Origin: Chamaecyparis obtusa
Taxonomy: Eukaryota; Streptophyta; Pinopsida; Cupressales; Cupressaceae
Length of the DNA: 64,000 nt
Direction of reading: 5' to 3'
NCBI GenBank assembly: GCA_027943335.1
Contig: BSBK01009272.1
Coordinates: 250,501-314,500 of the forward strand
The notes beneath the pieces are model-generated. The model did no database searches, had not been told where the DNA came from, and saw only the letters and a list, made by a program, of their open reading frames with translations. A program made the position numbers and the translations under genes. This document shows positions 26,450 through 39,250 of this stretch, in pieces; positions within the stretch are counted from its first letter, which is position 1; each line of letters starts with the position of its first letter.

Positions 26450-28200
26450 TTTCATACATAAATTTTTTAATTAGTTTATAAATTTGTTTAAATATTTTGA
26501 AATTTATATTTCTCAACATTTTAAAAAATATAAATATGCTAGTAAATATTATTTTTAACATATTTTATATTATAGAGCACAATGAGTAAGCCCATACTTA
26601 AATGAATTTTATGTTTAAATAAAATTTGTGGGAAAAAAAGAAAATTCAGAATCTTTTTCTATTTTTGTGGAGCGACTATTTTTTAGCAAATGAAAATAAG
26701 CTATGGGAAAAATATGCGGGCTAGAAATAAGCATCAATCACTTATTGAAAAAAGCAACACATGTCTTCATCATTCTTTTCCCAACTCCTTTTTATTTGCC
26801 TACAATTTTGTTTTCAAATTTATTTTTAACAAAAATGACTAAAAAACTGAATTAAAAATAATATTTAAGACGCAAAAATCTCCACTCAAATCTTTCTTGT
26901 TGCGTATAATTCATTTGTGACGAGTGCTTGATTGACTTTTAACAACTAATGTAACTACAAAAATTAGAAACAATATAATGTGGCTAGTACTTACCTTTAA
27001 TTTTATATTAATAAAATAATATTTTTTAAAATATAGATTATAACAAGTTGTATTAAATTTAGAGTATGAAGGTTTAAAATATTAATTAGATTGAGTAATA
27101 ATGATTATTATTTGAGAGAATTATTTTTGTTAAAATAACAATAAAATATTTTTTATTTTAAAAAAGAAATTTATAATATCATAGTTTATTTCTTATATAT
27201 TGGATACTTAATAAAGTAATAATATATACGATGTTATATATATATAATTATTTGTAATAAAATTAATATTTAGCAATATCATTTAATTTTTAAATTTTTA
27301 TTATGTTTCTAATTTAAATAGTTTAAATCTTACCTTAAAAATAGTTTTTAAATTTTTATTATATTTTTAATTTTTATTTTGTTTCTAATTTAAATAATTT
27401 AAAATTTAGGAGTGGTATTTTTACCCATGATTACTAGATATTTTCCATCTTACTATTGGGGAAATTTCGTGTATAAGGGATTAAATATTTTAGTTAATCA
27501 AATCATCAATAAATAATTTTTATATATTAGAAACTTAAAAGACATTCAATTTAACTACATAAAATATGAAATATATAACAAAATAACAAATATTCTAATT
27601 TCTAATTGATTCACAGATATTGTTTTACGAGTTAAAACAAGTAACAAGTACTAACAAGTGCCACGTAGTGGCTAAGTACTTGCCTTTAATTATAGTAGAA
27701 ACTATATTTTTTAATTGTTTTATATAGTAATAGTAGAAATAATAAATTTTTATAAATTTTTAAGTTATACTAGAAATAATAGTATATTAATTTTTTAATT
27801 ATTATGTTTTATATAGTTACAATAGAAGTAATAAATTTTTATAAAAGAATTTTTATTAAAACTATTATAAATAAATAAATTTAAATAAATTGATCTTTTA
27901 AACTAAATTTTAATAAGTTTTTCAAAATAAAACTATTATAATAATATTAAATATTAATTTAATATAGTTTAATTTAAATATTAATATTTTGTAAAGAAAA
28001 AATAAAAATTATAAGCAAATAAAATCACATAATTTTTTTACATAAATAGTTGTTAATGTATAATTAGTATATAATAAAAATAAAAATAATTTTTTAAAAA
28101 AAATATGAATAAAACTAAATATATATTACAATATCATAGGTTGTTATTTAAATTATAATATATTGTAAAAATTAATAGTATAAACATGATTGCCAGAATG
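26445..28200. other. extremely AT-rich non-coding DNA
   Basis: Very little G+C over 1.7 kb. A small palindromic word GCCACGTAGTGGC lies at about 27660, flanked by AAGTACT/AAGTACTT, and a related GTGGCTAGTACTTACCTTTA is at about 26980. No coding signal. Confidence 0.6.
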
Positions 28201-30685
28201 GAACAAAATTTATGGATGTGAATAAATATATATTATCCGACAATAAACAAAAAACGTGGTAATCTGGGGAGGAAATAGATATATAATTGAGTTATCACTG
28301 ATCTCAAAAATCCATGGTATTGTTTACTGCATCGAGTATCACTGTAGCTGATCATGAAATCAGATTTTCATCCGAGAACATAATTGCTGTCACATTCTCC
28401 TAGAGCTCTCTAAAGTTAGCCATAATTTTGAAAAAATCCATTAGGGTTCTATTTTCTTTCCATTTGATAGACACCAATTTATCCTGTGACAATTCAAATT
28501 GCCATTTGTTTATCAAGTGCATTCAGTTGGCTATATCTACGGCCAGGATCTCAAAATAATGGGCTATTTTGCTTTTATACTAGTCATGATGTGACATTGT
28601 GTTGTTTCATCAAATCAAGCAAGGACAACAGTAACTATCAATTGCTTGCATTTATGTACATGCTGGAAAGGAACTACTTCAATAGTGGACATTCCTTGGC
28701 CTTTGCTACATTCAAAAGGTTGTAAGGCCTACGCAGAGTATTACAAAAAGGCCTGTATCATTCTTGGCCACATGCCAAAAGTATCTGTCCTCAATACAAG
28801 TGTGCATATGTTGAGCCCACACAATTTTTTTTAATTTGGGGTTTAAGTATCTCTGGACAAAATATTCCCAAAAGAAGCAGAACAAAGAACAAGTTTCCAG
28901 ATCTCCCATTCATCTATTTTCCATTGCTTATTACTGTTGTATAAATAAGAAATTCAAATTTGATGATACTAAAAAGGAAACAATAAAATCTACAAACTAG
29001 GGCATAAACTGATAACAAAAAAATCCTCTGCAACTAGGGCATAAATCTGGAAATGAACTTGCATCTGATTATTCTAATTACATCATAGATTTCAGAACAG
29101 ATTTGGGACCATAAACATAAATTTCTATTTGTTATTGTGATTAGAAATAATTGAAAAATAACCCAGAATTTTTAGAAATAAGCATGACTTGATTTTTTTC
29201 CTTTTTTTTTGAGAGTTGAAGACATGAAAATAGGTAGTATCAGGTACAGATTTACCTCAGAATTATTTCTGGGTCCCAAAAAATTAGAGGTATTTCAAAA
29301 GAACTTCGCAATTAAGCTTGTTATAAAGTCAGCTGAGGATGTCAAACTGAGCATAAAAAGAGACAAAAATGAGTTGCGGTAAGATATTCAGAGAACTCAA
29401 ATACAGAGGGTCATCTAAAAATACCCTGACATAGTAATAAATTCAAACCATAAATTATAATAATTTATTACAAAAAATTAAAGAAAGAAGAAACTGTTCA
29501 AGAAACAGATTTCAAAATCAACTGCAAAAATTCAAGACGGGCCAAAAAAAACCGTTTGGCGTACTTGATTAATCAAGATGTGATGAGAACCACAAGCCAT
29601 AAAAAAGAAACATTGGATTAAATAAAGAAAATACCGATAAAATGGCAGCAATAGTAGAATATGGGAAAATGGTTGAACAAGTGTGCAACAAAGCAAGTAG
29701 CAGTTGCCGAAAAAAAATGAATTGGTTGCCAATAAAAAAGAATCCGATAATATAGGTTCACAAAATATTATATTTTACAATGTCATTGTGATAAATCGCG
29801 TATAAGAGCTCAAATGCAATCACATAAATAATTTGTAGATATTATAAAGCTAAAAATTTTGCATCTATATACGCATAAATATAAAATTCATAATGAAATG
29901 TAAAATAGATTTTATTTTCATTGGTCTAGCAGAGTTCATTTAATCATTCGACCGGCAAATACTAATAAGAAGATTGTGGCCAAACATAACTCTTAGAAAA
30001 TCGTAAAACAGACCTAAACTAAAGAAAACTAGGTATACTCCTTTTGAAGAAAGCAAATATAATCTTAAATAGATGGACAAAGTAAAGAAGAAGATTTGGT
30101 AAATAAGAGACATTGGCATCTGCAAATCCATTTGGAGAATTAAAAAGAGCATTCATATTTAGTAATCTGGCTGAATTTTATGTCAAGGTATAGATAGAAC
30201 ATATTTGCAGAAGTGTTGGGGCAAATTCTATTCAATATTTCAATTCCAAATATACCATGCTATGAATGTATATTACAAGCCCTGATATTTAAGGGCTGTA
30301 TAACTAATTTACAAATGGTGAGCAATTGATGATGTGATGGTAAATGCTCTTGTTAACAACGGATGCCCTCCTATTATATGTCAAATTGATGGACTTAACT
30401 ACTTCCAGATACAGTTCACATGCAGGACAGTTGTCACAACTCAATAAAAAACAGTATAAACCTGCACACTGTAACTCATGAAAAAAGCAATTTTGTCCGC
30501 CTCATAATAACTGCATTTGGTCCTGACACACCTCTTCCCTCTGACAATCTACTCTGCATTTCTCTCCAAACTTATGCCAACACCAAAATAGAAGTGTTGG
30601 GAAATCCAGCCGTACGAATACTTAGGGTTTAGTTTGTTTGTTAGTGCTTCAAATCCTCAACAATCTAGCAAAGCAAATTGGAAAT
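28201..30685. other. no gene recognised
   Basis: Short open frames at 28486-28909 on both strands have no recognisable domain. The rest is AT-rich and featureless. Confidence 0.45.
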
Positions 30686-30689
30686 TGTG

Positions 30690-31716
30690 GCAAGATCGGA
30701 AGCAGCGAAAAAATCCTACTCAGAATTATTGAATTTACAGAGATAAAGGTGACTTTTGAGACTGAAGCACGGATTCAAATGTAAAGCTTTCTGTGCATTT
30801 GCTGAAAATGCTTGCTAGCACTAAGGGCGCAACAGGGGAAGGGCTGAGAAAAGAGATCCTGAAAATTGTCTTCACAATAAGCAATCAAAGAGATGTTATT
30901 TTGTGCCGAGGGTTCGATAATGTGCAGCTCCAAACCCTAGCTGCTGAGACTCTGGCGAACCTTGCAATGGAAGATTAGGGCAGAGAGAGCATTGGATGGA
31001 GTTTATTTCGGCTTTTCTGCATGCAGATCAACTGTGTCAAATCATGGAGCCAGTCGATCGAAGCCGTGATCTCCATCCTCAGAAGAGCATTAAGATTGTT
31101 CTTTCTGCAATCGGGAGCACTGGTGGCCATTTCTCTAATCTATTTGTCAGGGCGACTACTCTTGATCGGGACACTTTAAGAACAGTGAAAAGAATTGCAT
31201 TTTTCTATAAATTGAAGGGATTTGTAGTTGGTAAATCATTTAAAAATTATATTTTAAGAACAGAGGTTAGTTGCTTGGAGAATCGTGGATAGTCCAATTG
31301 TGTTAACTACCAACAAGTAACATTAGAGCTTTTTGGGCTTGTTTGCGATAAATGTCTCGAATGCTTTTTTGAAAGAACTACCTAGTGATAACGACAATCA
31401 TATGGGTATTAGGCACATACTTTATAGTCCACGGGGGCACTACATAGTGAACTTGAATATTGTGTCTAGGTTTCTCGCATCTATGTTGGACATGCACAAG
31501 GCCAAGCCTAAAATAGCTAGACTGACTCGGGAGGTGTTCAATGTGGACTACATCGATGGACTCAATGAAATTATTAATGTGGCCCAATATGATGCTAGGA
31601 TTACAAATGCCACTGATCTAAGGGTGTTCGTAGAATTGTCAAACTTCAAAACTATTATGATGGAGGCACACACTCAGTTTTTTTTTGTAGTAATGAAATT
31701 ATTGTTGAAGGAAATA
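30690..31716 (+). pseudogene. armadillo-repeat protein gene fragment
   Basis: A frame at 30793-30978 reads LASTKGATGEGLRKEILKIV, then VQLQTLAAETLANLAMED. This has the alternating Leu/Ala pattern of ARM repeats and looks like plant ARM-superfamily proteins; it stops at 30976-30978 (TAG). Broken frames continue, including TLELFGLVCDKCLECFFERT (about 31321-31380) and the 31333-31737 frame with VFNVDYIDGLNEIINVAQYD. The latter block is conserved at protein level in the paralogous segment at 54082-54297. The 3' side is interrupted by the Mutator-like element at 31726. Family assignment is moderate for the first block and unknown for the second. No introns or start could be fixed. Confidence 0.5.
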
Positions 31717-31725
31717 GGCCTAGAG
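31717..31725. repeat. left 9-bp target duplication of the MULE
   Basis: GGCCTAGAG, identical to 34353-34361. The paralogous empty site at 54396-54404 reads GGTCTGGAG once. Confidence 0.92.
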
Positions 31726-32380
31726 GGCAATGGCTAAAAGTGCGAAAATTTGCACCTCGTTCCCCGTGTCTTTGCCGTTGCCATTACCTTCCCCGTCAGC
31801 CCAGTCTAATGCCACAGCTTTGTTCTCGAGTAATTGTGGAGTAAAATATATATTTATATTCATGGATTAATTCTCCAAAGTAGTCTAACGTTACATTAAT
31901 TTTCGGTGTCGGAGATTTCTGTTTCTCTTTCATCTTCCCTGACATCGCATTGACTGTTCTCTCCGCACTCACGTTTATTTAAGAATTATTTATGTATATT
32001 TTAATAAATATTTATATGAATTAAAAAATTAATTATTCTATGTCTGCTTTTTATTTCATAAAAGTTTTCATTTGAATATAAGTTAGATTGAATGTATATG
32101 AATGGAGTGATTTTACTAGTCAATTAATTAATTTCAGGATTTGAACAAGTCAAACTTAATCTAATTATGTTCAATTGTAGATTTAAATAATTTCAAATTA
32201 GGATCATGGCATAAAATTTTTTGATCAATTAAAACATTAAAAAATATAACTTTGATTTGTTTATCATCTAAATTTTAATTTAAGAAAATATTTTTTAAAA
32301 TTTATTTTATTGAATCCTACTTTCTTACCCTTCAAATTTTAAAATAGCAAAATAAATTTTAAATATGAAGAAATATTATA
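31726..32380 (+). repeat. MULE left terminal inverted repeat
   Basis: Pairs with 33698-34352. The outer 300 bp are GC-richer (CGTTCCCCGTGTC, CCGTCAGCCCAGTC) and the inner half is AT-rich. Confidence 0.93.
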
Positions 32381-32860
32381 TGTTATATTATATTTATATT
32401 TTAATAATTTTTATTATAGAATACGATATATAATTATTAATTTAAATTGTATATAATATAATTAATCTATATTATATTAAAATATAGTAATATGTTTTTT
32501 ATATATAATAAATATAATTATATTATATACAATTTAAATTAATATATATAGTTATATATATTAATTTAAATTGTATATAATATAATTAATCTATATTATA
32601 TTAAAATATAGTAATATACTTTTTATATATAATAAATATAATTATATTATATACAATTTAAATTAATATATATAACTATATATATTAATTTAAATTGTAT
32701 ATAATATAATTATATTTATTATATATATTAATTTAAATTGTATATAATATAATTATATTTATTATATATATTAATTTAAATTGTATATAATATAATTATA
32801 TTTATTATATATAAAAAGTATATTACTATATTTTAATATAATATAGATTAATTAATATGA
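32381..32860. repeat. nested AT-rich palindrome array
   Basis: Alternating direct and inverted copies of a word containing TTAATTTAAATTGTATATAA with TATAATTATATTTATTATAT. Copies recur at about 32440, 32570, 32690, 32735 and 32778 in one orientation and at about 32530 and 32655 in the other. The block beginning ATTAATCTATATTATATTAA is also present inverted (about 32830). Could extrude cruciforms. Confidence 0.8.
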
Positions 32861-33697
32861 ATATAAAATTATTATTAAATTATTCAATCATATATGGATG
32901 TGTGAGATTTACTTTCTAATGATCAATAGTAATTAGCAATTTCAAAAAAATAGTATGATATCTTTCTTTTTAATAATATAATTTACTTTTAAACAATATT
33001 AATTATATTTTATATTTTATAATAGAAACAAAATTAGATAGTAGACATTAAATTATTTATAATATAATATAAAATAAACTTGCACCTAAAGTTTTAAAAT
33101 TTTCAGAATCTCACATATTTTATATTTTAACATGGAACTAAAAAATAAATTTTGCACAATGTTAAAAGTTGTAAAAATGTGGTCTAAGCTTACTCATTTC
33201 CAAACTCAAGTCTCAAATAGTATTGGTGCACTTAATATATATATAAAATTAAATGTTATTTAAAATCATAGTTTCAAAAAAATAGTATTATAGCTTTTAT
33301 TTTCTATAGTAAGTTTAGTTTTATACAATACTATAATTATAATTATGAATATATATTGTATTCTATAATAGGAATTATTGAAATATAAATACAATATTAC
33401 ATACAATTAATGTATAATATATTCTTTTAGATAGTACACATTAAATTATATATAATATACTATAACATTACTTGTCCTCAACGTTTTTACACTTTTAAGA
33501 ATCTCATATATTTTATATTTTTATGCAACACTAAAAGAAAAGTGGTCTAAGCTTATCCATTTCCAAGTTAAAAGTCTTGCAATTTTCAAGTATGATGCAA
33601 TTGATGATTTTAGATTTTCAAAAGATGTTATTGTGTTTGACGCTGTTAGACAAGCATGAGAATAACGCTGATAGCAAGGTAGAGGGAAAGCAAAATT

Positions 33698-34352
33698 AAT
33701 AATATTTCTTCATATTTAAAATTTATTTTGCTATTTTAAAATTTGGAGGGTAAGAAAGTAGGATTCAATAAAATAAAATTTAAAAAATATTTTCTTAACT
33801 TAAAATTTAGATGATAAACAAATCAAAGTTATATTTTTTAATGTTTTAATTGATCAAAAAATTTTATGCCATGATCCTAATTTGAAATTATTTAAATCTA
33901 CAATTGAACATAATTAGATTAAGTTTGACTTGTTCAAATCCTGAAATTAATTAATTGACTAGTAAAATCACTCCATTCATATACATTCAATCTAACTTAT
34001 ATTCAAATGAAAACTTTTATGAAATAAAAAGCAGACATAAAATAATTAATTTTTTAACTTATATAAATATTTATTAAAATATACATAAATAATTCTTAAA
34101 TAAACGTGAGTGCGGAGAGAACAGTCAATGCGATGTCAGGGAAGACGAAAGAGAAACAGAAATCTCGACACCGAAAATTAACGTAACGTTAGACTACTTT
34201 GGAGAATTAATCCATGAATATAAATATATATTTTACTCCACAATTACTTGAGAACGGAGCTGTGGCATTAGACTGGGCTGACGGGGGAAGGTAACGGCAA
34301 CGGCAAGGACACGGGGAACGAGGTGCAAATTTTCACACTTTTAGCCATTGCC
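33698..34352 (-). repeat. MULE right terminal inverted repeat
   Basis: Reverse complement of 31726-32380 with only scattered differences. Confidence 0.93.
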
Positions 34353-34361
34353 GGCCTAGAG
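34353..34361. repeat. right 9-bp target duplication of the MULE
   Basis: GGCCTAGAG, matching 31717-31725. Confidence 0.92.
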
Positions 34362-34688
34362 CACATCTAGGATGTAGAATGGTGGAATGAATTATGATAC
34401 TTGGTGTAACCCCACCTAGCCCCCTCAAGGAGTGTTGTGAAAATAGAGGAGTTGTAAGAAGATTTGTCTTTTAAGGACTAAAAGTAAAAACATTTGTTTG
34501 TAAACATTTTTTTTTGGTAAATGACATTTTTTTGGCTTCCCATTTTCATAAATTTTCATATTGATAACATGTGATGAATTATGCAGGCATGTACACACAC
34601 ACATACACATATATGGATCTTTCTGTGTGTATACATACATACATACATATATATAGATATGTATGTATGTATCTACACACACACACAT

Positions 34689-34883
<195 letters not shown>

Positions 34884-35484
34884 TATATTGTAAATAAAAA
34901 ATAGAAACACAGTTGTGTGTGTGTGTGTACCATGTAAACATTTTTCTCGTTTCCCACATATATGAGTGTTTCATTTTAAGCACAAATATATTCTACATTT
35001 TTTGTAAGCCTTAAAGAATTTATTTTCATGTCCAAAGCTTTAGAAGATTTAGTTGCAAAAATGAAATAAAAGGCCTAACCCACTTATAATTTCCTATTTG
35101 AAGTACTACGAATTTAGAATGCATAATGCTCATAATTGGTTTCTGATGAGCATGATAGAGGGACTAGTGATGGAACAAATGTACCTAAAGCCTAATGTCA
35201 TTTAGAGACATTTTAAAAAGATTGTACAACCTTGTGACTAATCATTACCTTCACCATTTCTTAAACAAGATCACTTTCAAAAAATATGTGAGAATGACCA
35301 AAATACCCCTCGGGATGAGCCTGTCCCAAGACACACAACATTAGAATTGAACTAGCTACTCATGAGATAGAAGGATCTAAAAACAAAAACACCCAAGCCA
35401 AAACACTCAGAAACACCCACAAGAAAAATAATTACTAACGGTACATCCCCTTAAGGAAGATGTGCGGTGCGCAAGATGCACCTC

Positions 35485-37791
35485 TTGGAAAGGAAAACTA
35501 TGTAAACTAACTTATAAGGGGAAAAAACTAGACAAAACCATTCATAGAATTATTGAAGTAGCTCTATTTTCTAACTGTAAGAATTTTCCTATAGCGACAA
35601 TCCAAGATCTAGAGGCCAATGAATATAAAAAAAGAAAGAGGCAAAATGGACATGAACAAACTGTATTCTTGTAAATGATATAATAACTCAATTACAACAC
35701 CATATCTAGTGGATTGATTTGATATGTGAGTACAATGTAGATGTGCCTACTTATATAGGCAAGGCAATAAAAGACCATGATAAGCAAGAGATAACTTATC
35801 AACCACACAAGGTGGAATCACATGTCCACCAAATGTGGATCATCCTCCATTATGCAATGAAGTATGCACAACATCTGAGGGATGATAAAGTGATAAGTGT
35901 AGTAAAGGTGGAGATAACACATAAAGTGGAATGTGATAACAACTATCACCACCTAAAGTGGAATTTCTCCTACACCATGTACAACTAAATGTGCAAGTTC
36001 CTAAGTGTTTCATATGCAAACTACTATGTATGCATTATCCTAAGTAATCTTAAGTAAAGTGTAATTAGATGAACAATTAATTACACCAACACTAACCAAT
36101 ACTTTACTTTTGCTTTATATGAGAAAAACCAACTTGAAAAAGAAAAATAACATGGTCCAACTAGCACGAGAATGAAAACTTGTGGGTGACGAATTATGAA
36201 CATTACACTTTCCAAAATGGCGGCGACTAAGCTCCCGACAGAATGCACCAAAAAATAGAGGAAAAAAAAATCTAGTGATGGTGAAAACACACTATTTCTT
36301 TAGCGATGTTTTTTTGTAGATTTACAATACAAAAGATGCAGATCATGAATACGATATCCTGACATTTTCAAAAAAATCCATCTTATTTTCCACATTTTTG
36401 AATGTATGTTTTGTAAGAGGATAGCCGTGTCCTTCCAAAATATGAGAATTCAATGTATCACGGATAGCAGGTCCGACTCAATTTGTGGCACAACTTCACG
36501 TTTTGGCATGAACAATACCAAGGCAAATTATAGAAAGCTTTCCAAGAAAGATGGATCGGGCATCCTCTTGTAGACATGGGCTTCTCATAACTTGTGTTCA
36601 TCTTGATATTTTCGCCCTCTTTTACCTTGCATTGTAGGACAAGAGAAAGGTCTTCCGCTTCCCTTGTTGATAGACAAATCTCCTCATGCAGTCGCATACT
36701 TACCAAATTTCTGGTCTAAGGCGAGGATTTTCTACCTAAAGAATTACATAAGGCTTCAACATCTTTCAAGAATTAGGTCACATTAGTCTCTTCTAAAAGA
36801 TATCCTAGACCAGGGCTTTCTTCTTGATGATCTTCGTTACTACTATTTTCCAAGGGGGTGTCTCCTAAATTTATCTCAAAATCTTCGATGACTTCCTCCT
36901 TGTTCTTCTTTTCAGTTTTCACATTTTTATCCTAAAACTCAGGACTTGATTTAATGTCGGGAGAAGGTATGTTCTTTTCTTCGGCATGAAAGAAGAAATG
37001 GAGGTCATAAAAAAAGGCAAGATCTATGCTCTTCACTCCGCTTCCTAGCATGGCTCTTATCTCACGTGGTGATTCACTTCATGTTTTGTCTGAGGTGAGG
37101 GCGTCTTCGCATTTCTGTGTTGTTGTCATGTAGAAGGATGATTATTGGAGACCCTCATTTCATTTGGAGTCGAGAGGTGTACCCCACTGAGGCACTCAGA
37201 TGTTTAACTTTGGTAACTCTTCATGACATGCATATCTTCTCCCTTTGGGAGCAACACCGAGCATTTCCCTTGTCTGAACTTTAGGAATCTATTGTGGTTG
37301 GATCAAAGAAACAACTCTTTCTTCATTAACATTTTTTGCCTCAATGGATTGACGTTTGTCTTTGGAAGTTCACTAGTATTTCTTCAACATCTACATCACC
37401 AAAATGGGGAAATGTATTTTCAAGATGGGAGTATGGATAAAAGGAAATCTATCCAAAAGAAAATGCGAGATCGGGGGTGGAACAGTATAAAGAAACATTG
37501 GTTAAAACTTAAAGCTGCTAAGGATTTCGAGGAAGCTAAGAAGGTCCTTTCTCATGGAAGGGAGGATGGAAAATATGAGGTTCATGGAACCACTTTATAA
37601 GGGCACCTAGGTGACCATCCTTTTCGAATGCAGGCAAAGGCTATTGTTATTAAGGAGCAGATCACATGTTAGTAGGGATCTTGGAGATTTGCTACCACTG
37701 AGTCATCAAGTATGTTGGAAACCTCTTTAAGGACAAAGATAATGTAGGCTACATTAAATTTAACAATGATGTGAATCTTTTGGTGTCTCAT
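35485..37791. other. spacer with unassigned coding-like remnants
   Basis: Two stretches look protein-like but match nothing I recognise. On the minus strand, 37020-36458 reads in broken frames (NKEEVIEDFEINLGDTP, then LHEEICLSTREAEDLSLVLQ), with a GTAAGT splice-donor-like site at about 36700. On the plus strand, 37440-37600 reads RDRGWNSIKKHWLKLKAAKD. Both are likely degraded transposon or gene fragments. The rest shows nothing. Confidence 0.3.
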
Positions 37792-37796
37792 GGGCA
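37792..37796. repeat. left 5-bp target duplication
   Basis: GGGCA directly before the element end TGTTGG, identical to 53033-53037. Confidence 0.88.
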
Positions 37797-38248
37797 TGTT
37801 GGCACTTCAAATTTTCAGTACATAAGTCTTGTGAAAATTTTATAAATTTGAAGTGTGTATAGATGTTCATAAAAGTATGATAATTTTGTTATAAAAAATC
37901 CATAAAAGATCCTGCAAAATTATCTATTCTTCCTCAGTATCCAGTGAGCCCTAATTAAGAGTTAAACTTGAGAAAAATTTTAAGTATATGCCATTTTCAA
38001 AAAAGCCTTAGGTCGCTTTGTTTTAAATCTATTTGAGCATTACCTTTTTGAATCACTTAAATCTCAAAAGTGCACGTGCGTAAAGTTTTCCTAAGTCTCA
38101 GCGACTAGCGGTTTTAATTTTTCCTAAGTCTGGTGGCTATGATATATCCTAAGTCCTAAATACTTTATATTCTAATGTTTCGGCTTTCATTCGGCTTGGT
38201 ATCTTTAAAGAAGATCTAACGGTAGTTGTATAGTCGCATAGAATCTTA
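37797..38248 (+). repeat. left end of the inverted terminal repeat
   Basis: 452 bp, reverse complement of 52581-53032 with no visible indels and roughly 95% identity by eye. Includes GGTATCTTTAAAGAAGATCT near its inner end. Confidence 0.93.
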
Positions 38249-38890
38249 TAGACCTATGTGATCATGCGACTGATCGTTGATCTTACGGTAAAGCTTAGTG
38301 TGGAACAAAGTGGGACTAGTGTCAGAAGAATCTTCAAAGATGAAAGTAATAAAGAAGATCCGATGGTTGTCGTATGATCGCATAGAATCTTAGAGACCTA
38401 TGCGATCATGCGACTAACCGCCGATCTTGCATCAAACTCAGTGTAATTCTCGGGTGGGACCATGGACAGGTGTACAGGACTGGTGGTTTCTCATTGGTTA
38501 AAAATAGTGGGACCAATGTCAGTGTTTTGCATAAGGTTTTTCTTGATTGGTCGATAGGACTTGCTGATGTGGAGGATGTCAGCGAACACCAGTGCTCGGA
38601 AAGAAGGAAACTACATGACAACTTGTCAGCTGTTGCAAGCGTGGCTTGTTTTTAACACCAAAGGTAAAGTGGGACCAACGACTTAAGGAATAGATGACGG
38701 CGGGTGAATGTTAACGGTTTGTCGCATGGTCGCATGAGCTTTTTTCAAGCTATGCGATCATGCGACTAATGTTCTATTTTAACAATAAAAGTTATAAGGG
38801 ATTTGCCGCTAGTGAAGGAATTGACATGACGGCTTGTCGTATGGTTGCATGAGCTTCTTTTGAGCTATGCGATCATGTGACAAACCATTG
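38212..38890. repeat. four interspersed hairpin repeats
   Basis: Four diverged units of about 65-75 bp at about 38212-38290, 38356-38430, 38710-38775 and 38828-38890. Each is an inverted repeat with arms such as GTCGCATGGTCGCATGAGCT and AGCTATGCGATCATGCGAC around a short loop, flanked by a GATC(T/C)..CGGT-type word. Between them GTGGGACCA recurs (about 38455, 38508, 38671). The right terminal repeat holds half of one unit (52581-52605). Confidence 0.85.
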
Positions 38891-39250
38891 GATTATTTGC
38901 CAAGTGAAAATCAACGGTCGAAATTTAGATTGAGGAAGAAGTGGGTGAAAGGTTCAGACAAGTGACAGTTTGTTTCCTAGAAAATTAATGGCGACATCAT
39001 GCGAAGTAAATTACTGAAGTAATTGTGGATCGATTTTGAGTATGTCAAAATCTATGCTTCCTCAAAAAGCCACAAGGAGATAAAAATTTGTAGAGCTCTT
39101 GGCGAGCAGAATTGCAGAAACCGATTGCTGTTTTCTTAGGGATTTTGAAGAAAAAGTTGGTTCTTCCTGCACTTGCTTGTTCTGTTAAGAAGTATTTCTT
39201 TTCTACTGTGTTCTTTTGCACTCAATATACGTAAGTTGTAAGCCCTAGAA

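Larger units (their letters stand above)
31726..34352. mobile_element. Mutator-like foldback element, long TIRs
   Basis: A 2627-bp non-coding insertion bounded by 9-bp duplications. The ends are GGCAATGGCTAAAAGTG and its exact reverse complement. The terminal inverted repeats run 31726-32380 and 33698-34352 (655 bp each, nearly identical). A 9-bp target duplication and long TIRs are the hallmark of Mutator-like elements. No transposase frame is present, so it is non-autonomous. The core (32381-33697) is almost purely A+T with nested palindromes. The near-identity of the arms suggests recent insertion or arm homogenisation. Confidence 0.92.

Noticed and set aside
28486..28909. Possible small gene or PPR fragment
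   Set aside because: No repeat pattern or conserved motif holds in any frame; both strands equally open.
31726..34352. Considered as two inverted LTR fragments
   Set aside because: Ends are GGCA...TGCC, not TG...CA, and the duplication is 9 bp, as in Mutator-like elements.
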